A stretch of DNA of 64,000 nt from Oceanobacillus polygoni (GTDB lineage: Bacteria > Bacillota > Bacilli > Bacillales > Amphibacillaceae): contig NZ_PIJY01000026.1 of the NCBI RefSeq assembly GCF_008304605.1, positions 310,001 to 374,000 on the forward strand, read 5' to 3'. This document shows positions 24,188 to 33,689 of the stretch, piece by piece. A program made the translations under genes and the position numbers. The first letter of the stretch is position 1. Each line of letters starts with the position of its first letter. The notes under the pieces are model-generated. The model had not been told where the DNA came from. It searched no databases and was given only the letters and a program-made list of their open reading frames with translations.

Positions 24188-25033
24188 TTATTCATTTTCA
24201 TCTTCTAATAGATCATCTGTTTCTTCTTCAGAATCATCTTCTTCATTATCTGGAACATCTCCAGGATTCTCTTCTAAAACATCATCCATATCTGTTACTT
24301 GGTCTGATTCCTCAGCAGAATCTTCTTCAGCTTCCTCTGAAATACTTCCTAGGCTACTAACAGGCTGATTGAAATAACTTTCCGGATTCACTTCTTTTCC
24401 GTCTTTTCTAATTTCAAAGTGGACGTGCGTTCCGTTATCCTTACCAAAAATGTTTTTTCCAGCAGTACCAAGTTTTTCACCTTGTTTTATTTCTGCTCCA
24501 GCCGATACACTAACTTCTTCTAAACTGGCATAATACGTCTTTACATCCTCACCATGTAATAGAATAACAACATTGCCTAGAAGCGGATCTTCTTTCACTT
24601 CTTCAACAGTACCTGTTAAAGCTGCTAAAACATCAAATGTTTCTGCATCAGCAGACGCGATATCGACTCCAGTACTTTGATAGAACCTGTTATTGTAGAG
24701 CACTAAAGCATTCTCTCGATCTTCTTGTTCTGCGTTGTAATCAAAAAATTTAGTTACGATTTCTGCTTGATCCAAGTCTTCTACTGGCATTTGAATCAGT
24801 TCCTGCTGCTCAATAACCGGCTCTGCACCCTCTTCATTTGGAATTGGGCTATACTCCTCTGACAAGTTTTCGGTTTCCGTCGTATCAGTGACTTGATTAT
24901 CTAGATTTTGATACCACACAACCACCGACAATAAAACTGCTGCAATCGTCAAATAGACAGCTGGGAAAAACCACTTCTTGCGATAAATGCGACTCCATTT
25001 ATTTTTTGGACCGCCTTTAAATTCTTCACTCAT
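24188..25033 (-). CDS. spoIIQ: Stage II sporulation protein SpoIIQ
   Basis: Forespore membrane protein that pairs with mother-cell SpoIIIAH across the septum, helping engulfment and feeding-tube assembly. 281 residues: basic cytoplasmic segment, one TM helix (about 24-43), an extracellular M23/LytM domain (about 105-230) and a long Glu/Asp/Ser tail. Metal-site residues are incomplete: the second motif HVHFE is intact, but the first metal His is replaced (QSTGVDIAS, Ser where His is expected), so it should be catalytically inactive, as in B. subtilis. A SigF-type promoter precedes it. The acidic tail of about 50 residues (SISEEAEEDSAEE onward) is longer than I would expect. Confidence 0.93.
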   Translation of the reverse strand: MSEEFKGGPKNKWSRIYRKKWFFPAVYLTIAAVLLSVVVWYQNLDNQVTDTTETENLSEEYSPIPNEEGAEPVIEQQELIQMPVEDLDQAEIVTKFFDYNAEQEDRENALVLYNNRFYQSTGVDIASADAETFDVLAALTGTVEEVKEDPLLGNVVILLHGEDVKTYYASLEEVSVSAGAEIKQGEKLGTAGKNIFGKDNGTHVHFEIRKDGKEVNPESYFNQPVSSLGSISEEAEEDSAEESDQVTDMDDVLEENPGDVPDNEEDDSEEETDDLLEDENE

Positions 25034-25052
25034 AATTTATCACCTCAGCAAC

Positions 25053-25082
25053 CATTGTGAGCAGAAAAGTGAGAATATATAC
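25053..25082 (-). promoter_or_regulatory. SigF-type promoter of spoIIQ
   Basis: On minus: GTATA, exactly 15 bp, then GCTCACAATG, matching the SigF consensus GYATA-N15-GGNNANAMTN with one mismatch. About 20 bp before the spoIIQ ATG. spoIIQ is a known SigF target in B. subtilis. Confidence 0.6.
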
Positions 25083-25320
25083 ATTGCTTCTAAAAAAAAT
25101 TATTTGCTTTGTGGATTTTTTTGTAGAAATGGGGAAAGGTAAGAGATTGCTGGACAAATTCCCGTTCAGTGTAAGTAGTAACTTAGCTGAATGTTTCACA
25201 GGTTTATATTGTTTTACCTTGCAAATGAAGGAAAGTAAGGAATTATGGTTGGAGTGCTACCAACTGATTACCCTCGATCTCGGTCGATTCTTCTTATATT
25301 AGTTTATATCTTTTCCGCAA

Positions 25321-25350
25321 TAAAAACCCCCGTCTATTTCGAGACGAGGG
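25321..25350 (-). terminator. spoIID terminator
   Basis: CCCTCGTCT-CGAAAT-AGACGGGGG on minus, then TTTTTATTG. It overlaps the last codons of spoIID. Confidence 0.8.
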
Positions 25351-26533
25351 TTGGTGCTGTTTCAGTAATTGTACTAATATCAACATCCTGATAATAATGT
25401 TTGACAATTTCTTCGTAGGTTTTGCCTTCTTTAGCCATTCCGTCAGCACCGTATTGACTCATTCCAACACCATGACCAAAGCCTTCCGTTGTAAAAATAA
25501 GATGACCGTTGTTTTGTGTAACCGTAAAGTCACTGGATTTCAAATCAAGTCCTTCTCTAATTTCCCTGCCTGTAAAGCTATTTCCTTCAATTGCTATGTT
25601 ACTGACTCTTCCACTTTCCGTCCGTTCCATCTCGATATATAATGGAGCTCCCTCAGGTAGATCGATTGCAAGCTCTTCTTGTACTTGTGCAATTGTAAAC
25701 GTTTCTCGACCAAGGTATTCAGGGGAATCAAGATCCCATGGACTTTCCACGCTTCTTAAATAGGAGACCTCATTTTCCCAATATTCCTCTGAGTTTTCGG
25801 TATACCCATTACTCGTAGAAAAAAAGGCTGCATTTATTGGTGCGTCATCATACGTTAAAATCTGCCCTTCTGTTGCCTGAACTGCTTCTTTTATTTTATT
25901 CATATTCTCTGTGAATTTTTTACCCCACAATTGTTTCAGTTCCTGTTCACTCTTATAAACTTGATGCTTCACCGTATCGGTTAGATCATAATTTTCTTCT
26001 GCATCACCATGTAGCAGGTGATTAACCGTAAATGTCCGAGCAGCGAGAGCCTGTGCCTTTAACGCTTCTAATTCAAATGTCGCTGGCATCTCTGAAGCTA
26101 CGACTCCAGCTACATAAGCTTCCAACGGTATGTCCTCAACCGTATCATTCGCTTGTCGCATCACTGCTACAGAAAATGGCGACCCACCAAACTCAACCGT
26201 AGCTTCCATTTCCTTCTCATGTGTCGTAATATCCTCCTGCTTCCCATCACCAAACATCGCTACGATAACTGCGGGGATTACGAGAATGAATAATAACAGC
26301 CCAGAAAATAAAAGCGCAGTTGGGAACTTCCATGTCGATTGGTTCCGATTATCGAAATATCGTGTTTTTCGATTTTTTAAAGGAATGATTTTTTTGAGTG
26401 GTGCAGGTTGTGTTTTCGTATATTCCAATTTATTTTGCTGTTTTTTCATGAGTTGCTTCTTCAATGATGATTTCTTCTTTTTCCAGGATTTTGGAACAGA
26501 ATTGGAATAATAGGTGTGCTTTCTTTTGTTCAC
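25334..26533 (-). CDS. spoIID: Stage II sporulation protein D (SpoIID), lytic transglycosylase
   Basis: Peptidoglycan lytic transglycosylase acting on denuded glycan strands during engulfment, with SpoIIP and SpoIIM. 399 residues: a long basic cytoplasmic N-terminus (1-65), one TM helix (about 72-92) and the SpoIID domain. The catalytic Glu lies in VVASEMPATFELEALKAQAL (about 141-160), with GFGHGVGMSQYGADGMA near the C-terminus (about 353-369). The N-terminus is about 60 residues longer than the B. subtilis protein (343 residues). GTG 26533 is chosen because GGGGGAG precedes it. Confidence 0.94.
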   Translation of the reverse strand: MNKRKHTYYSNSVPKSWKKKKSSLKKQLMKKQQNKLEYTKTQPAPLKKIIPLKNRKTRYFDNRNQSTWKFPTALLFSGLLLFILVIPAVIVAMFGDGKQEDITTHEKEMEATVEFGGSPFSVAVMRQANDTVEDIPLEAYVAGVVASEMPATFELEALKAQALAARTFTVNHLLHGDAEENYDLTDTVKHQVYKSEQELKQLWGKKFTENMNKIKEAVQATEGQILTYDDAPINAAFFSTSNGYTENSEEYWENEVSYLRSVESPWDLDSPEYLGRETFTIAQVQEELAIDLPEGAPLYIEMERTESGRVSNIAIEGNSFTGREIREGLDLKSSDFTVTQNNGHLIFTTEGFGHGVGMSQYGADGMAKEGKTYEEIVKHYYQDVDISTITETAPTLVSK

Positions 26534-26714
26534 AGCTCTCCCCCTTTGCAATTATTAAAGTAGAGTTCTATTCTATCAGCTCTACTAGTGCTTGTTCAAA
26601 AAAGCAGATAAACGTAAATCTTCTTTTTTGAACATCCTCTACTAATAAATCTATACAGCACAGAGCTAAAATAGACCTTCATTTTTTATAATGCTCGAGA
26701 AAGCAATGATCAGA

Positions 26715-27731
26715 TTAATGAACAGTTAACGTTTCTGAATTGCGTTTGATTGATTTTTTATTATTAATTGTTTCATCATATAAATGACAGGCGACGAAAT
26801 GTTCCTGTTCTACCTCCTGCCAGACCGGTTTCACTTGTGAACATACCTCCATTGCCATCGAACAGCGCGTTCTGAAGACACACCCACTCGGTGGATTCGT
26901 TGGACTAGGTAACTCGCCTTCTAAAATGATTCGTTCTCGTTTCTCTTCAATATCCGGATCTGGAATTGGAATTGCAGAGAGCAATGCCTGTGTGTATGGG
27001 TGGAGCGGATTTTCATAGAGCTGATTGCTTTCTGTTAGCTCTACCATATTTCCTAAATACATCACTCCAATACGATCTGAAAATTGCTTTACCATCGACA
27101 AGTCATGCGCAATAAATAAAAAGGTGAGCCCTTTTTCTATTTGTAGTTCTTTTAACAGATTGACTACTTGCGCTTGCACGGATACATCTAATGCAGAAAT
27201 TGGCTCATCTGCAATAATAAAGTCTGGGTCTAATGCAAGGGCACGTGCAATTCCAATTCGTTGACGCTGTCCCCCACTAAATTCATGCGGATAACGATTA
27301 GCATGATCTCGGTTCAAGCCAACCTCTTCTAAAAGCTGATACACTCGTTCCAGCTGAGCCTTCTTGTTTTTGTATAACCCATGAACCTCCATTGGTTCTG
27401 AGATTACTTCCCTTACCGTCGATCTTGGATTTAAGGATGCATAAGGATCCTGAAAAATCATCTGCATTCTCCGGTAAAATTGAAATCGCTCTTTTTCAGA
27501 TAATGCATGAACATTCTCATTATCAAAAATAACATCTCCAGCGGTTTTATTATATAGACCAAGGATCGTACGGCCAATTGTCGATTTCCCGCAACCAGAT
27601 TCCCCAACTAAGCCAAAGGTTTCTCCTTTATTCACATGAAAGCTCACATCATTTACAGCCTGTAGCATGGTACCTTTCCCCATATCAAAATACTTTTTGA
27701 GGTTTTTGACTTCTAGTATTTTTTCTTTCAT
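26715..27731 (-). CDS. ykfD: Peptide ABC transporter ATPase (YkfD, OppF-like)
   Basis: Second ATPase of the peptide importer, pairing with DppD at the inner membrane. 338 residues. Walker [10 protein letters not shown] (about 43-51), ABC signature [15 protein letters not shown] (about 151-165), Walker [14 protein letters not shown] (about 170-182), H-loop near FIAHDLSM, and the C-terminal oligopeptide-binding/FeS-like extension with Cys residues ([15 protein letters not shown]). Last gene of dppABCDE-ykfABCD, 5 bp downstream of ykfC. No clear terminator seen after it. Confidence 0.92.
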   Translation of the reverse strand: MKEKILEVKNLKKYFDMGKGTMLQAVNDVSFHVNKGETFGLVGESGCGKSTIGRTILGLYNKTAGDVIFDNENVHALSEKERFQFYRRMQMIFQDPYASLNPRSTVREVISEPMEVHGLYKNKKAQLERVYQLLEEVGLNRDHANRYPHEFSGGQRQRIGIARALALDPDFIIADEPISALDVSVQAQVVNLLKELQIEKGLTFLFIAHDLSMVKQFSDRIGVMYLGNMVELTESNQLYENPLHPYTQALLSAIPIPDPDIEEKRERIILEGELPSPTNPPSGCVFRTRCSMAMEVCSQVKPVWQEVEQEHFVACHLYDETINNKKSIKRNSETLTVH

Positions 27732-27736
27732 GTTGA

Positions 27737-28687
27737 TTACTCCCCTTCATTGCGCCAGTAGCGTCTTGCCGCACACAATTCTTTTTCATATTTCGTTCCT
27801 GTTAGAGTAATGATTTCAATTCCTTTGCCGGTTTGCGGGGAATGTAACATCCTGCCATGTCCATAATAGATTCCGACATGATGCAGTCTTCCTTTCCCTT
27901 CCTCATATGCGAAAAACAGTAAATCCCCCGGCTGCAGTTGATTAAAATTGACTGGTTCGCCTGCATTTGCCTGATCACCAGCATCACGTGCAATTAGATA
28001 GCCATTTGCTTTATGGGCAGCATAAGCTAATCCTGAGCAATCATAGCCGAAAGAGCTCATTCCTCCCCAGAAATAATCAAGTGTCTGGAAAGGTTCGACC
28101 GCTTTAACAATTTCATCACCACTTCCTTTGGTAATTCCTTTGTCGGATGGAAAAATATGTAGTGCTTCTGTTGGTAAAAACTGTATGCCATGTGGCGTTA
28201 CCACTTTTGTTCGTATTCCATCTATTGATTTGACAGGTAATATTGTCATATAGCTAAGCTTCATTCCTTTTGCTCCTGCTTCTGATTCGAGCCACACTTT
28301 GTCCTGTATAACGGCTGCCATTTGATTGGTGAGCCAATCTTTTTGATTTACTTTTTTCAATTGTTTTAATGGAACCCATCCAGGGTAGCCACGTTCATCT
28401 TTATGTGATGGCTGTGAAGGTATTACAACATGAGCCCAATCCGCATGAATATCTATAATTTCTACAAGCTCTCCGTATAAAGCCTGCGTTTGTACACGAT
28501 TTTCATTACAAAGAGCAAGGCTTTCTTCATAACTTAAACGGCTGAGCCAATTATCAATATCTGTTGGATTCGCTGTTCCTGCTTGGTCGATAGTTCTCGC
28601 AGATTGCGGTTCTGTCCAAACTGTAGCTACTTGAACAGCAGTAACCCACATTTCATCAGAAAATTGTTCAAACGTTTGATTAGTCAT
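27737..28687 (-). CDS. ykfC: Gamma-D-glutamyl-L-diamino acid endopeptidase (YkfC, NlpC/P60)
   Basis: Cleaves the gamma-D-Glu bond of imported murein peptides such as L-Ala-gamma-D-Glu-L-Lys/DAP. 316 residues: two SH3-like bacterial domains (about 20-190) and a C-terminal NlpC/P60 domain with the catalytic Cys in [16 protein letters not shown] (Cys near 222), His in [10 protein letters not shown] and the third His near MLHSPQ. No signal peptide, in line with a cytoplasmic role. Start ATG 28687 is preceded by AAAGGAG; the frame opens 17 codons upstream without an SD. Homologue of B. subtilis YkfC in the same operon position. Confidence 0.93.
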   Translation of the reverse strand: MTNQTFEQFSDEMWVTAVQVATVWTEPQSARTIDQAGTANPTDIDNWLSRLSYEESLALCNENRVQTQALYGELVEIIDIHADWAHVVIPSQPSHKDERGYPGWVPLKQLKKVNQKDWLTNQMAAVIQDKVWLESEAGAKGMKLSYMTILPVKSIDGIRTKVVTPHGIQFLPTEALHIFPSDKGITKGSGDEIVKAVEPFQTLDYFWGGMSSFGYDCSGLAYAAHKANGYLIARDAGDQANAGEPVNFNQLQPGDLLFFAYEEGKGRLHHVGIYYGHGRMLHSPQTGKGIEIITLTGTKYEKELCAARRYWRNEGE

Positions 28688-28744
28688 TTGAAAAACTCCT
28701 TTCTTCTCTAGAGTAGTGTGTGGTAATCGCGTTCGCACCCGAGA

Positions 28745-29845
28745 TTACGATTTTTCTACAATATATTTCTCCTCAATCGTTTGTATCCCGAGACCTGCTG
28801 CATTCCCTAATTTGATTTGATTACGTTTATAGCTAATTCCCCCATTGGCAATGTCCCCTGTTAACATTAAAGGTGCATCTAGGTCATAACGCGTTACGTT
28901 AGGCTGGCTTGCTGCGAAATGGGCTGCAGCTGTAATACCAATTTTTGTTTCAATCATGCTTCCGACCATACATTCTACGCCATAAGCTTCAGCAACTTTC
29001 GCAATTTTTATCGCCTGATGGATTCCGCCGGACTTCATCAATTTAATATTAATTAAATCTGCCGCCCCTATTTCGAGAACACGCTTTGCATCATAGACGG
29101 AGAATACACTCTCATCCGCCATTATCGGCGTGTCTGTATTTTCCGTCACATATTTTAACCCGTCTAAATCATACGCGATAACCGGCTGTTCAATTAACTC
29201 AATTTCTAAACCAAGGTCCTCCATACGTCGAATTGCGCGAACGGCTTCTTTTGCCTGCCAGCCTTGATTTGCATCTAAACGAATTTGGATGTCGGGTCCA
29301 ATTTCATTTCGGATTGCTTCAATCCGCTTGATATCTGTTGCAATCTGGTCTTTACCTACTTTAATTTTTAAAACGGAAAAGCCGTTTTGTATATAATTTT
29401 TGGCATCCTGAACCATTTCATCTGGCGTGTTCACACTTACGGTATAATCTGTTTCAATCGCTTCATGTGCCCCACCAATAAGTTGATAGAGTGGGAGATC
29501 TGCCTGCTTTGCGATACAGTCATAAAGTGCCATATCCACTGCTGCCTTTGCACTCGTATTACGTACCATACTGTTTTCTATTTTTTGAAAAAGGATTTCT
29601 CGCATTTGAAGCGTTTCTCCAATTAGTAGGGATTTAAAGATAGATTGAATCGCGTAATCAATACTTGCTAGACTTTCGCCAGTGATTACATGTGTTGGTG
29701 GTGCCTCTCCCCAGCCGACTATCCCACCTTCACAAGTTACTTTGACAATAATCGTCTCGGCAACTGTTACGGTGCGTAATGCTGTTTTAAAAGGGGTATG
29801 TAATGGAATTGCTCCTCGGTATGTTTCGATTGATTTTATTCTCAA
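28745..29845 (-). CDS. ykfB: L-Ala-D/L-Glu epimerase (YkfB, enolase superfamily)
   Basis: Epimerises L-Ala-D-Glu released from murein peptides to L-Ala-L-Glu, so both amino acids can be used. With TTG 29845 as start (GGAGGTG 8 nt upstream) the protein is 366 residues, the same length I recall for B. subtilis YkfB. Muconate-lactonising subgroup motifs: catalytic Lys in LKIKVGK (about 160-166), metal ligands in RLDANQGW, IELIEQP and MADESVF, second catalytic Lys in INIKLMKSGG (about 265-274). The upstream TTG at 29860 overlaps the SD. Confidence 0.95.
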   Translation of the reverse strand: MRIKSIETYRGAIPLHTPFKTALRTVTVAETIIVKVTCEGGIVGWGEAPPTHVITGESLASIDYAIQSIFKSLLIGETLQMREILFQKIENSMVRNTSAKAAVDMALYDCIAKQADLPLYQLIGGAHEAIETDYTVSVNTPDEMVQDAKNYIQNGFSVLKIKVGKDQIATDIKRIEAIRNEIGPDIQIRLDANQGWQAKEAVRAIRRMEDLGLEIELIEQPVIAYDLDGLKYVTENTDTPIMADESVFSVYDAKRVLEIGAADLINIKLMKSGGIHQAIKIAKVAEAYGVECMVGSMIETKIGITAAAHFAASQPNVTRYDLDAPLMLTGDIANGGISYKRNQIKLGNAAGLGIQTIEEKYIVEKS

Positions 29846-29892
29846 AGCGCTCACCTCCAATAGTTCCTTTCTACAACCTATTCACTTACCGC

Positions 29893-30810
29893 CTATCTCA
29901 CCCCCGGTTCTATCAGTAAGCGTTTTTCTGCCGTTGAAAGTTTTGCATTTACACCTAGTGGTACGGAAAAGTGAGGAAAGCAGTGGCCAATTTTAAACCC
30001 ACTCATAACAGGACCTGGAAACGCTGAAAAATAATCCATAAATACTTCCTCAAGCGTTAATGAAGGGTTAACAGTTGGATCTGCTTCAGCAAAATCAGCT
30101 AGAATAACGCCTGCAGCATCACGTAATTTTCCTGCCAGCCTTAATTGATTCAGCATCCCATCTATTCGATATGGCTCTTCCCCAATATCTTCTAATAGTA
30201 GCAGCTTGCCTGCTGTCTCTAACTCATACGGCGTACCAAGCGTGCTCACAAGCAACGAAAGATTTCCGCCGATTAGCTGGCCAGTCGCTTCTCCGGGGGC
30301 ATAAACCTTTAACGGGGAGATAACCTCTGTATAATCCAATTGTGTTGGGATAAATAATTGCTTAAATAGCTGTGCTGAAAATGGATCAAAGTCATTTTTC
30401 CCTATATCAGAGGCAAGCATTGGCCCATGAAAAGTGATGAGTCCTGTTTGTTGCCGGATTGCTGTATGTAAGTACGTAATATCACTATATCCCCAAATAA
30501 TTTTTGGGTTTTGTCGAATCAGTTCATAATCAATACGATCTGCTATCCTTCCTGTTCCGTATCCACCGCGCGCAAAAACAATTGCCTTTACTTTCGTATC
30601 TGCCATCATTTCATGCAAATCGCTAAGTCGCTCCTCATCTGTGCCAGCTAAAAACCCTAGTTTTTTCATGATATTTCTTCCTAGCTTCACACGAAGACCC
30701 AGCTCGTTAAAAAAAGCAAGTGCTCGTTGTAGCTTCTCCTGATCTGGTGGTCCAGCAGGTGCAGTGACACCAATTGTATCTCCCTTTTGAAGGCGCATCG
30801 GATGAATCAT
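29893..30810 (-). CDS. ykfA: LD-carboxypeptidase (YkfA, muropeptide recycling, S66)
   Basis: Serine carboxypeptidase that removes the terminal D-amino acid from murein tetrapeptides in the cytoplasm. 305 residues. N-terminal GDTIGVTAPAGPPDQ (9-23), nucleophile Ser in IIWGYSDITYLH (about 105-116), GHCFPHFSVPLGVNAKL near the end carrying the catalytic His. Family S66 (LdcA/MccF). ATG preceded by AAGGTGGGATT. Fourth step in the dpp-ykf operon. Confidence 0.93.
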   Translation of the reverse strand: MIHPMRLQKGDTIGVTAPAGPPDQEKLQRALAFFNELGLRVKLGRNIMKKLGFLAGTDEERLSDLHEMMADTKVKAIVFARGGYGTGRIADRIDYELIRQNPKIIWGYSDITYLHTAIRQQTGLITFHGPMLASDIGKNDFDPFSAQLFKQLFIPTQLDYTEVISPLKVYAPGEATGQLIGGNLSLLVSTLGTPYELETAGKLLLLEDIGEEPYRIDGMLNQLRLAGKLRDAAGVILADFAEADPTVNPSLTLEEVFMDYFSAFPGPVMSGFKIGHCFPHFSVPLGVNAKLSTAEKRLLIEPGVR

Positions 30811-30920
30811 TGAATCCCACCTTTCCTTATGTATATGTACTATTAAAATGAAACTACTATATGCTTCTATGAAAATGGGAGAGACTCACATACAATGTAA
30901 GTGAGCCACCCTCCTGACAC

Positions 30921-30984
30921 GCCCAGCACCAAAGCCGTAGCGAGACTCCCTCACCTCGGTACCTCGCTAACTGGGCGCTCCGCT
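30921..30984. repeat. GC-rich nested inverted repeat between dppE and ykfA
   Basis: Outer arms GCCCAG (30921-30926) and CTGGGC (30971-30976); inner arms TAGCGAG (30938-30944) and CTCGCTA (30963-30969). Much more GC-rich than its surroundings, no T-tail on minus. Looks like a REP/MITE-like or structured RNA element. A weaker hairpin (CTCACATAC...GTAAGTGAG) adjoins on the ykfA side. Confidence 0.5.
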
Positions 30985-30992
30985 TTTATTCT

Positions 30993-32657
30993 TTAATTTT
31001 TATCCGCATACTTCAAATCAAAATATCCTACCGGATGACGAAGGATCCCCTCGACACCATCCGCTTGCAATACAACTGTATTGTAATAACGAAGTGGAAC
31101 TGCAATCATTTCCTCTGCAAGCAGTCTTTCTGCCTCATACAGATACTCATAGCGCTGTTCTTCATCAGTTTCTGATTTTCCGTTGGCAATTAGTTCATCA
31201 TATTCCGCATTTGACCAGCCTGTGCGGTTCATATAGGAATCGGTAATAAAGCTTTCTAGAAAGTTAACCGGGTCACTATAGTCATTGATAAAGGAGCTAC
31301 GCGAGAATTGCAGCTCTAGGTTTTGCTGCGCCTCGGCAAATACGTTCCACTCTTGGTTTTCTAATGTCACATCAATACCAAGACTGTCGGTTAGCATGCC
31401 TTGAACGGTTTCTGCTACTGCTTTATTCAAATCACTTGTGTTGTACGATAATACAACTGGAGGGAGCTCGTCATAGCCTTCCTCTGCCATTCCTTCCTCT
31501 AATAACTGCGTTGCCGAATCTGGATCAAAGGATACAAGGTCGCCATTTCCATCGCGGAAGTCTCCTCCAGAAGGAGTCGTGAATCCAGGTGAAACAAATC
31601 CATAAGCAGGCTCGACACCATTTTTCACCACATAGTCAGCAATATCCTGTCTGTTGATTGCATATGCAAACGCCTGTCTAATTTTCTTGTTTTGGAATGG
31701 TTCTTCTGTAATATTAAAACGGAAGAATTCCAACCCACCGTAATTTCCAATATATACGTTATCCCCATCAATTAACTGATCCGATAACTCTGGTGGAATG
31801 GTTGCAGTATCCAAATCACCTGTTTCAAACATTTGGTATTGTGTATTCGTATCATTTACCATTGCAAAATGTACCTTATCTAATTTAACTGCATCCGCAT
31901 CCCAGTATTCTGTGTTTTTAGCGAATACCATTTCTGTATCATGTGTCCATGACTCCAGCATGAACGGTCCATTTGCTACAAATGAATCTGCTTCTGCATG
32001 CCAGCTTGGGTTATCGGCTGCGACCTGATGGTTTACCGGGAAAAACGCTGGATTTGTTAACAGATCCAGGAAGAATCCAGTTGGTGCTGCAAGTACAACT
32101 TCTAACGTTTTGTCATCTACAGCTGTGACAGCTACATCATCTGCTGAACCTTCCCCATTATTGAATGCTTCTCCACCTTCAATAAAATAACCAAGAAATG
32201 CTGCAGATGAAGCTGTGTTGGGATCAAGCATATATTTCCATGCATATACAAAATCCTCTGCTACTACTGGATCACCATTTGACCAGTTTGCATCCTCTCT
32301 TAGATAGAATGTATACGTTAATCCATCCTCTGAAATATCCCATGATTCTGCGACACCACCGGCTGCGACGGAATCCTCATCCAATCTTGTCAATCCTTCC
32401 ATGAGGTTATTTAATGGATCCCATGAAACAGCGTCAAAACCAATGGATGGATCTAGTGATGTCGGCTCTACGCCATTGTTTAAACGAAGTACTTTCTCAC
32501 CTGGATCCTCCTCTACCGCTTCCGCATCATTTGTGTCCGTTTCTGTTTCTCCTTCGTCACTTTCCTCCGGATCTTGCCCTGCATCTTCATTGGCTGTACA
32601 TGCTGCAAGGACGACAACTGTTGTCAGTGCCAGTAAAAATAAAAGTAACTTCTTCAT
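30993..32657 (-). CDS. dppE: Peptide ABC transporter substrate-binding lipoprotein (DppE/OppA)
   Basis: Captures di/oligopeptides, probably murein peptides, outside the membrane. 554 residues. Signal peptide with lipobox LAAC (Cys20), a Glu/Asp-rich linker of about 35 residues (DAGQDPEESDEGETETD), then the SBP-5 fold: LRLNNGVEPTSLDPS, AESWDISEDGLTYTFYLRED, and ARAxxx-type motifs such as KKIRQAFAYAINRQDI. Fifth gene of the dpp operon, 16 bp after dppD. Acidic linker is typical of halotolerant relatives. Confidence 0.93.
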   Translation of the reverse strand: MKKLLLFLLALTTVVVLAACTANEDAGQDPEESDEGETETDTNDAEAVEEDPGEKVLRLNNGVEPTSLDPSIGFDAVSWDPLNNLMEGLTRLDEDSVAAGGVAESWDISEDGLTYTFYLREDANWSNGDPVVAEDFVYAWKYMLDPNTASSAAFLGYFIEGGEAFNNGEGSADDVAVTAVDDKTLEVVLAAPTGFFLDLLTNPAFFPVNHQVAADNPSWHAEADSFVANGPFMLESWTHDTEMVFAKNTEYWDADAVKLDKVHFAMVNDTNTQYQMFETGDLDTATIPPELSDQLIDGDNVYIGNYGGLEFFRFNITEEPFQNKKIRQAFAYAINRQDIADYVVKNGVEPAYGFVSPGFTTPSGGDFRDGNGDLVSFDPDSATQLLEEGMAEEGYDELPPVVLSYNTSDLNKAVAETVQGMLTDSLGIDVTLENQEWNVFAEAQQNLELQFSRSSFINDYSDPVNFLESFITDSYMNRTGWSNAEYDELIANGKSETDEEQRYEYLYEAERLLAEEMIAVPLRYYNTVVLQADGVEGILRHPVGYFDLKYADKN

Positions 32658-32673
32658 TCTGTTTCCCCCTTTT

Positions 32674-33681
32674 TTATTTAGATAATGGTACTGCAGTTAA
32701 TAGCTGTTTAGCCCGTTCATCTTGTAACCAACAGTTCACTTGATGTGATTCTGTAAGCTCCTTACTCGCGGGATAAACTTTATCACACACCTCCATCGCA
32801 AATGGGCACCTGGCAGTGAATGGGCATCCTGCAGGAGGTGAGAATAAATCCGGTGGTGTTCCATCGATTGGAATCAACTTTTCGCCTTTTAAGTCGAGAC
32901 GAGGAACAGAATTCAATAAACCTTGTGTATAAGGGTGTTGTGGCTTATAGAAAATTTCACGCTTTGTTCCGGTTTCAATAATTTTACCGGCATACATCAC
33001 TGCGATTCGATCGGCAATCTTTGCGACAACTCCAAGATCATGTGTAATCAAAATAATCGATACACCTGTTGCAGCTTGAATTTTTTCAAAAAGCTCGAGA
33101 ATTTGCGCTTGGATCGTTACATCAAGTGCAGTTGTTGGCTCATCAGCAATCAGAAGATCTGGTTCACAGATTAATGCGATTGCAATTACAATTCGTTGAC
33201 GCATCCCACCACTAAACTGATGTGGGTACTGCTTTAGACGTTCTTCCGGGTTCGAAATTCCAACTAGATCCATCATCTCAATTGCTTTTTTCTTCGCTTC
33301 CTTACTTGATACACCATGATGCGAAATCAACCCTTCCATTAGTTGTGTGCCAATGGTTAAGGTTGGGTTAAGTGCTGTCATAGGGTCTTGAAATATCATA
33401 GAAATATCAACACCTCGAATCGAACGCATCCGTTTTTCTGAGTATTTGGCAAGATCCTTCCCTTTAAAAACAATTGAACCAGCTGTAATCTTCCCAGGTG
33501 GGTTCGGAATCAAGCGCATGATTGCGTTGGATGTAACACTTTTCCCACAACCTGATTCGCCTACAATTGCTAGTGTTTCTCCCTTATTTAAATGAAAATC
33601 AACTCCACGGACGGCTTTTACGGTTCCACCATAGGTCGTAAAGGTCACTTGAAGATTCGTAACTTCTAAGATTTTTTCCAT
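32674..33681 (-). CDS. dppD: Peptide ABC transporter ATPase DppD
   Basis: ATP-binding subunit of the peptide importer. 335 residues. Walker [10 protein letters not shown] (about 38-46), signature [15 protein letters not shown] (about 155-169), Walker [14 protein letters not shown] (about 174-186), C-terminal oligopeptide-family tail with Cys ([15 protein letters not shown]). SD GTGAGCGC-like sequence is weak; dppC stops 8 bp upstream, suggesting translational coupling. Confidence 0.93.
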   Translation of the reverse strand: MEKILEVTNLQVTFTTYGGTVKAVRGVDFHLNKGETLAIVGESGCGKSVTSNAIMRLIPNPPGKITAGSIVFKGKDLAKYSEKRMRSIRGVDISMIFQDPMTALNPTLTIGTQLMEGLISHHGVSSKEAKKKAIEMMDLVGISNPEERLKQYPHQFSGGMRQRIVIAIALICEPDLLIADEPTTALDVTIQAQILELFEKIQAATGVSIILITHDLGVVAKIADRIAVMYAGKIIETGTKREIFYKPQHPYTQGLLNSVPRLDLKGEKLIPIDGTPPDLFSPPAGCPFTARCPFAMEVCDKVYPASKELTESHQVNCWLQDERAKQLLTAVPLSK

Positions 33682-33689
33682 GCGCTCAC

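Noticed and set aside
25057-25302. 81-codon plus-strand ORF in the spoIIQ-spoIID gap
   Set aside because: No SD, and it runs antisense through the spoIIQ SigF promoter region.
22541-25333. Prophage remnant around the AimR-like gene
   Set aside because: No integrase, repressor, terminase or att-like direct repeat; flanking genes are core sporulation genes.
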